Part shown: positions 5,281-7,388 of the stretch, piece after piece
Layout: each line of letters opens with the position of its first letter
Position numbering within the stretch: the first letter of the stretch is position 1
Source: an uncultured Candidatus Altimarinota bacterium
GTDB lineage: Bacteria > Patescibacteriota > Gracilibacteria > CAIRYL01
Assembly (NCBI GenBank): GCA_947311645.1
Contig: CAMZKZ010000037.1
Location: 1 to 7,388 of the forward strand
Direction: 5' to 3'
Length of the DNA stretch: 7,388 bases
Program-made: the position numbers and the translations under genes
Notes under the pieces: model-generated
What the model saw: the letters and a program-made list of their open reading frames with translations, nothing else
The model's database searches: none
What the model was told of the DNA's origin: nothing

Positions 5281-6954
5281 ATGCCTTATATAAAATTTAT
5301 GCCAAATATTGCAAATGTGAAAAAAGTGTTACTTCTTGGTTCTGGAGCTTTGAAAATTGGAGAAGCTGGAGAATTTGATTATTCTGGGTCGCAAGCCATT
5401 GAAGCATTGAGAGAGGAGGGAATTGAAGTTGTTTTGGTAAATCCAAATATTGCAACGAATCAAACATCAAAGCAAAGTGGGGTAAAAGTATATTTTCAGC
5501 CAGTTCTTCCGGAATTTGTAGAAAGAATTATAGAGCAAGAAAAGCCTGATGCTATTATGCTTGCATGGGGAGGTCAAACTGCATTGAACTGTGGTTCTGA
5601 GTTGTATCATGCAGGGGTATTGAAAAAATATAATGTAAAAGTTTTGGGGACTTCTGTTGATACAATAGATAAAACAGAAGATAGAAAAGTATTTAATGAG
5701 GAGTTGTCAAAGATTGGGGTATATTTCCCACAGTCGAGAGCATGTGAAAATGCTGAAGAAGCACGAGAGGCATTAAAAGAGATTAAACTTCCATGTTTAG
5801 TGAGAGCTGCTTTTACTCTTGGAGGAGGAGGTTCTGGTTTTGCGTATACAGAGGAAGAGTTTGAAGTATTGATTAAAAATGCATTTGCATATTCACCGCA
5901 AATATTGGTAGAAGAAAGTTTAAAAGGGTGGAAAGAGGTTGAGTATGAAGTTGTGCGAGATAGAAAAGATAACTGTATTACGGTATGTAATATGGAAAAT
6001 TTTGATCCACTTGGAATTCATACTGGGGAGTCTATTGTTATAGCTCCTTCTCAAACACTTTCAAATGAGGAGTATCAAATGTTACGAAGTGTTGCTACAA
6101 AAACTATTCGACATTTAGGTGTTGTTGGAGAATGTAATATTCAGTATGCACTTGATCCTCATTCTCAAAGGTATAGAGTTATAGAGGTGAATGCTCGGCT
6201 TTCTCGTTCGTCTGCTTTAGCAAGTAAAGCTACAGGGTATCCATTGGCATATGTTGCGGCAAAACTTGCGTTGGGGTATACACTTGATGAGCTTACAAAT
6301 ACGATTACAGGGTGTACATCTACTCTTTTTGAACCATCTTTGGATTATGTAGCATTAAAAATTCCACGATGGGATTTAAATAAATTTAGAAAAGTTTCTC
6401 AGGTAATTTCATCAGAGATGAAAAGTGTTGGAGAAATTATGGCATTAGGGCGTACATTTGAAGAAGTTTTACAAAAGGGGTTGCGAATGCTTCAAACAGG
6501 AGCACAAGGTGTTTCGCATCATCCATATATGTTTGATGATGTTCGGGTATCGCTTGCACATCCAACACCATTGCGAGTATTTGCAATTTATCAGGCTTTT
6601 CAAGAAAATTTATCGGTAGATGAAATTGCGGATATTACTAAAATTGATAAATGGTTTTTAGAAAAAATTGAACGAATTTATAAAACTGAGAAAAAGTTGA
6701 AAAATATATCGCTTGAAGATAAAGATGTATCTGGTCAAGATTTATCTTCTACGCTTTTAGAAGCAAAAAAAGAAGGGTTTTCAGATAATGTTATTGCAAA
6801 ACTTTGGGATACAACAGAACAGGATATTCGTGTAATGCGTAAAGGAATGGGGATTATTCCAGTATCAAAAAAAATTGATACACTGGCAGGAGAATTTCCA
6901 GCACGAACAAATTATTTATACATGACATATCATGGTGTAGAAAACGAAGGGTAG
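5281..6954 (+). CDS. Carbamoyl-phosphate synthase large subunit, N-terminal half only
   Basis: The 557-residue product covers the first half of CarB, about 1,070 residues when fused. It contains the carboxyphosphate-forming preATP-grasp and ATP-grasp domains (about 14-400) and the oligomerisation domain (about 405-550). Visible markers are LLLGSGALKIGEAGEFDYSG (17-36), GGQTALNCG (97-105), Arg175 before the GGGGSG loop (181-186), GWKEVEYEVVRD (216-227), GIHTGES (245-251), metal ligands Glu302 and Asn304 in IEVNARLSRS, SSALASKATGYPL (310-322) and the closing TNYLYMTYHG. In fused enzymes the second synthetase half begins shortly after that motif; here a TAG stop follows five residues later. It resembles naturally split CarB (known in Aquifex and some archaea). 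The reaction makes carbamoyl phosphate from bicarbonate, glutamine-derived ammonia and ATP for pyrimidines and arginine. Neither the other half nor CarA is in the window. ATG 5299 (MPNIANVKK) is an equally good start by family length. Confidence 0.9.
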   Translation: MPYIKFMPNIANVKKVLLLGSGALKIGEAGEFDYSGSQAIEALREEGIEVVLVNPNIATNQTSKQSGVKVYFQPVLPEFVERIIEQEKPDAIMLAWGGQTALNCGSELYHAGVLKKYNVKVLGTSVDTIDKTEDRKVFNEELSKIGVYFPQSRACENAEEAREALKEIKLPCLVRAAFTLGGGGSGFAYTEEEFEVLIKNAFAYSPQILVEESLKGWKEVEYEVVRDRKDNCITVCNMENFDPLGIHTGESIVIAPSQTLSNEEYQMLRSVATKTIRHLGVVGECNIQYALDPHSQRYRVIEVNARLSRSSALASKATGYPLAYVAAKLALGYTLDELTNTITGCTSTLFEPSLDYVALKIPRWDLNKFRKVSQVISSEMKSVGEIMALGRTFEEVLQKGLRMLQTGAQGVSHHPYMFDDVRVSLAHPTPLRVFAIYQAFQENLSVDEIADITKIDKWFLEKIERIYKTEKKLKNISLEDKDVSGQDLSSTLLEAKKEGFSDNVIAKLWDTTEQDIRVMRKGMGIIPVSKKIDTLAGEFPARTNYLYMTYHGVENEG

Positions 6955-6989
6955 TTTTCCTTCGTTGTGTGTAACTGGGTATGTTTTCG

Positions 6990-7027
6990 TACAAAAAAAG
7001 ATGCTATCTATAGCATCTTTTTTTGTA
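6990..7027. terminator. Strong intrinsic terminator after carB
   Basis: ACAAAAAAAGATGCTA (6991-7006) and TAGCATCTTTTTTTGT (7011-7026) are a perfect 16-bp inverted repeat around TCTA, extended by one T-A pair at 6990/7027. The stem ends in a seven-T run on the plus strand and, because of the matching A-run, in one on the minus strand too, so it can work in both directions. It lies about 35 bases after the carB stop and closes the transcript, separating carB from the transposase. Confidence 0.88.
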
Positions 7028-7038
7028 TATAGGATTAA

Positions 7039-7070
7039 CGAAAGTTCGAAAGTTTGAAAGTTCGAAAGTT
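7039..7070. repeat. Four tandem copies of an 8-bp unit
   Basis: CGAAAGTT at 7039-7046, 7047-7054 and 7063-7070, with TGAAAGTT at 7055-7062, gives four head-to-tail copies with one mismatch, followed by the broken unit CTAAA. It lies between the carB terminator and the hairpin before the transposase gene and encodes nothing. Its role is unknown; iterons, a slippage-prone repeat or the edge of a mobile element are all possible. Confidence 0.8.
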
Positions 7071-7084
7071 CTAAAATAAATTAG

Positions 7085-7132
7085 ACCACTTTGATAAAAT
7101 AAATTTGCAAAGAATTTAACAATCAAAGTGGT
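7085..7132 (+). promoter_or_regulatory. Hairpin abutting the transposase start codon
   Basis: ACCACTTTGAT (7085-7095) and ATCAAAGTGGT (7122-7132) are perfect 11-bp complements, with a second short pair inside (TAAATT 7100-7105, AATTTA 7113-7118). The right arm carries the only Shine-Dalgarno-like sequence of the region (AAGTGG) directly before ATG 7133. A transcript entering from outside would fold and hide this site, a device several insertion sequences use to avoid expression from neighbouring promoters. Alternatively, one arm may belong to the terminal repeat of the element. Confidence 0.55.
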
Positions 7133-7388
7133 ATGGAAAGAATACCATATAAAGAAAGAAAAGTGCTGTCAAAATTAATAAAAACTCTTGGTTTAAAATG
7201 GAGATCGTTGGGTCGTGCAATGGGTAGGAGTCATACAGTAATAATGTATGAAGTAAAGAATCATAGCTCACCTTATCTTGATTATAATGCAGAAGTAGCA
7301 CAAGGGATTTATGAACGGAAACAAACGAAGAAAAGGAAAACAAAAAAATTATTACAAAATAAATCGTTGCTGAATTATATAATAAAAC
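7133..7388 (+). CDS. IS30-family transposase, N-terminal part (runs off window)
   Basis: From ATG 7133 the frame is open for 85 codons to the window edge. The product begins MERIPYKERK and contains a helix-turn-helix of the type found at the N-terminus of IS30 transposases (HTH_38): LIKTLGLKWRSLGRAMGRSH followed by TVIMYEV (about 15-41). Next come the characteristic YNAEVAQ (51-57) and a Lys/Arg-rich linker (62-72). In the family this part binds the terminal repeats, and a DDE catalytic domain follows, which would lie outside the window. The start is supported by AAGTGG four bases upstream and by the homology beginning soon after. The gene is separated from carB by a strong terminator. A stand-alone HTH_38 regulator cannot be excluded, because the catalytic domain is not visible. 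Confidence 0.75.
   Translation, partial: MERIPYKERKVLSKLIKTLGLKWRSLGRAMGRSHTVIMYEVKNHSSPYLDYNAEVAQGIYERKQTKKRKTKKLLQNKSLLNYIIK

Larger units (their letters stand above)
7085..7388 (+). mobile_element. Left part of an IS30-like insertion sequence (cut by window edge)
   Basis: The region carries the 5' end of an IS30-type transposase gene and a subterminal inverted repeat. The true left end cannot be fixed without the right end, so the start given is only the outer edge of the hairpin; it could lie further left, near the 8-bp tandem repeats. Target-site duplications cannot be checked here. Confidence 0.45.

Noticed and set aside
7116..7343. Minus-strand open frame opposite the transposase start
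   Set aside because: The plus strand encodes a recognisable IS30-type helix-turn-helix here, so the minus frame is a shadow.

Overview
The window is AT-rich bacterial DNA (roughly one third G+C by eye) with six complete protein genes and the start of a seventh. All reading frames are open under the standard bacterial code: no in-frame TGA interrupts any of them and one gene ends on TGA, so there is no sign of a UGA-recoded lineage. Almost none of the start codons has a recognisable Shine-Dalgarno sequence. Together with the low G+C and compact spacing this would fit a reduced-genome bacterium such as a Patescibacteria/CPR member, but that placement is a weak inference.

Left third (1-2484): two paralogous minus-strand genes of about 275 codons flank a small plus-strand alpha/beta hydrolase of the RBBP9/YdeN type. 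The paralogs are not a family I recognise. Both keep a GGSCA motif, a GHH motif and a YDHH/FDHH motif whose spacing fits the Cys-His-Asp triad of the transglutaminase/arylamine N-acetyltransferase fold. In the first paralog the conserved N-terminus is encoded upstream of the only in-frame ATG and is cut off from a good ATG by one extra A in a seven-A run. The hydrolase and the second paralog converge and share four bases at their stop codons.

Middle (2623-5196): a ten-helix EamA/DMT-type membrane transporter is followed by a protein recognisable as N-acetylglutaminylglutamine synthetase (a GNAT plus ATP-grasp fusion, osmolyte NAGGN pathway). The second gene has its own well-formed sigma-70-like promoter inside the end of the transporter gene. 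Its ATP-grasp half has lost the glycine-rich loop and one metal-site Asn, and its usual amidotransferase and peptidase partners are not in the window.

Right third (5281-7388): a gene encodes only the N-terminal half of carbamoyl-phosphate synthase large subunit. It is preceded by a perfect 14-bp inverted repeat and followed by a strong intrinsic terminator. Beyond it lie an 8-bp tandem repeat, a hairpin abutting the next start codon, and the N-terminal helix-turn-helix part of an IS30-like transposase that runs off the window edge. The second half of CarB and CarA are not present here.

No tRNA, rRNA, CRISPR array or riboswitch was recognised. No gene-free stretch exceeds 300 bases; the longest (917-1093, 2485-2622, 6955-7132) are described in the entries. 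The most promising unexplained element is the paralog-hydrolase-paralog cluster at 80-2484.
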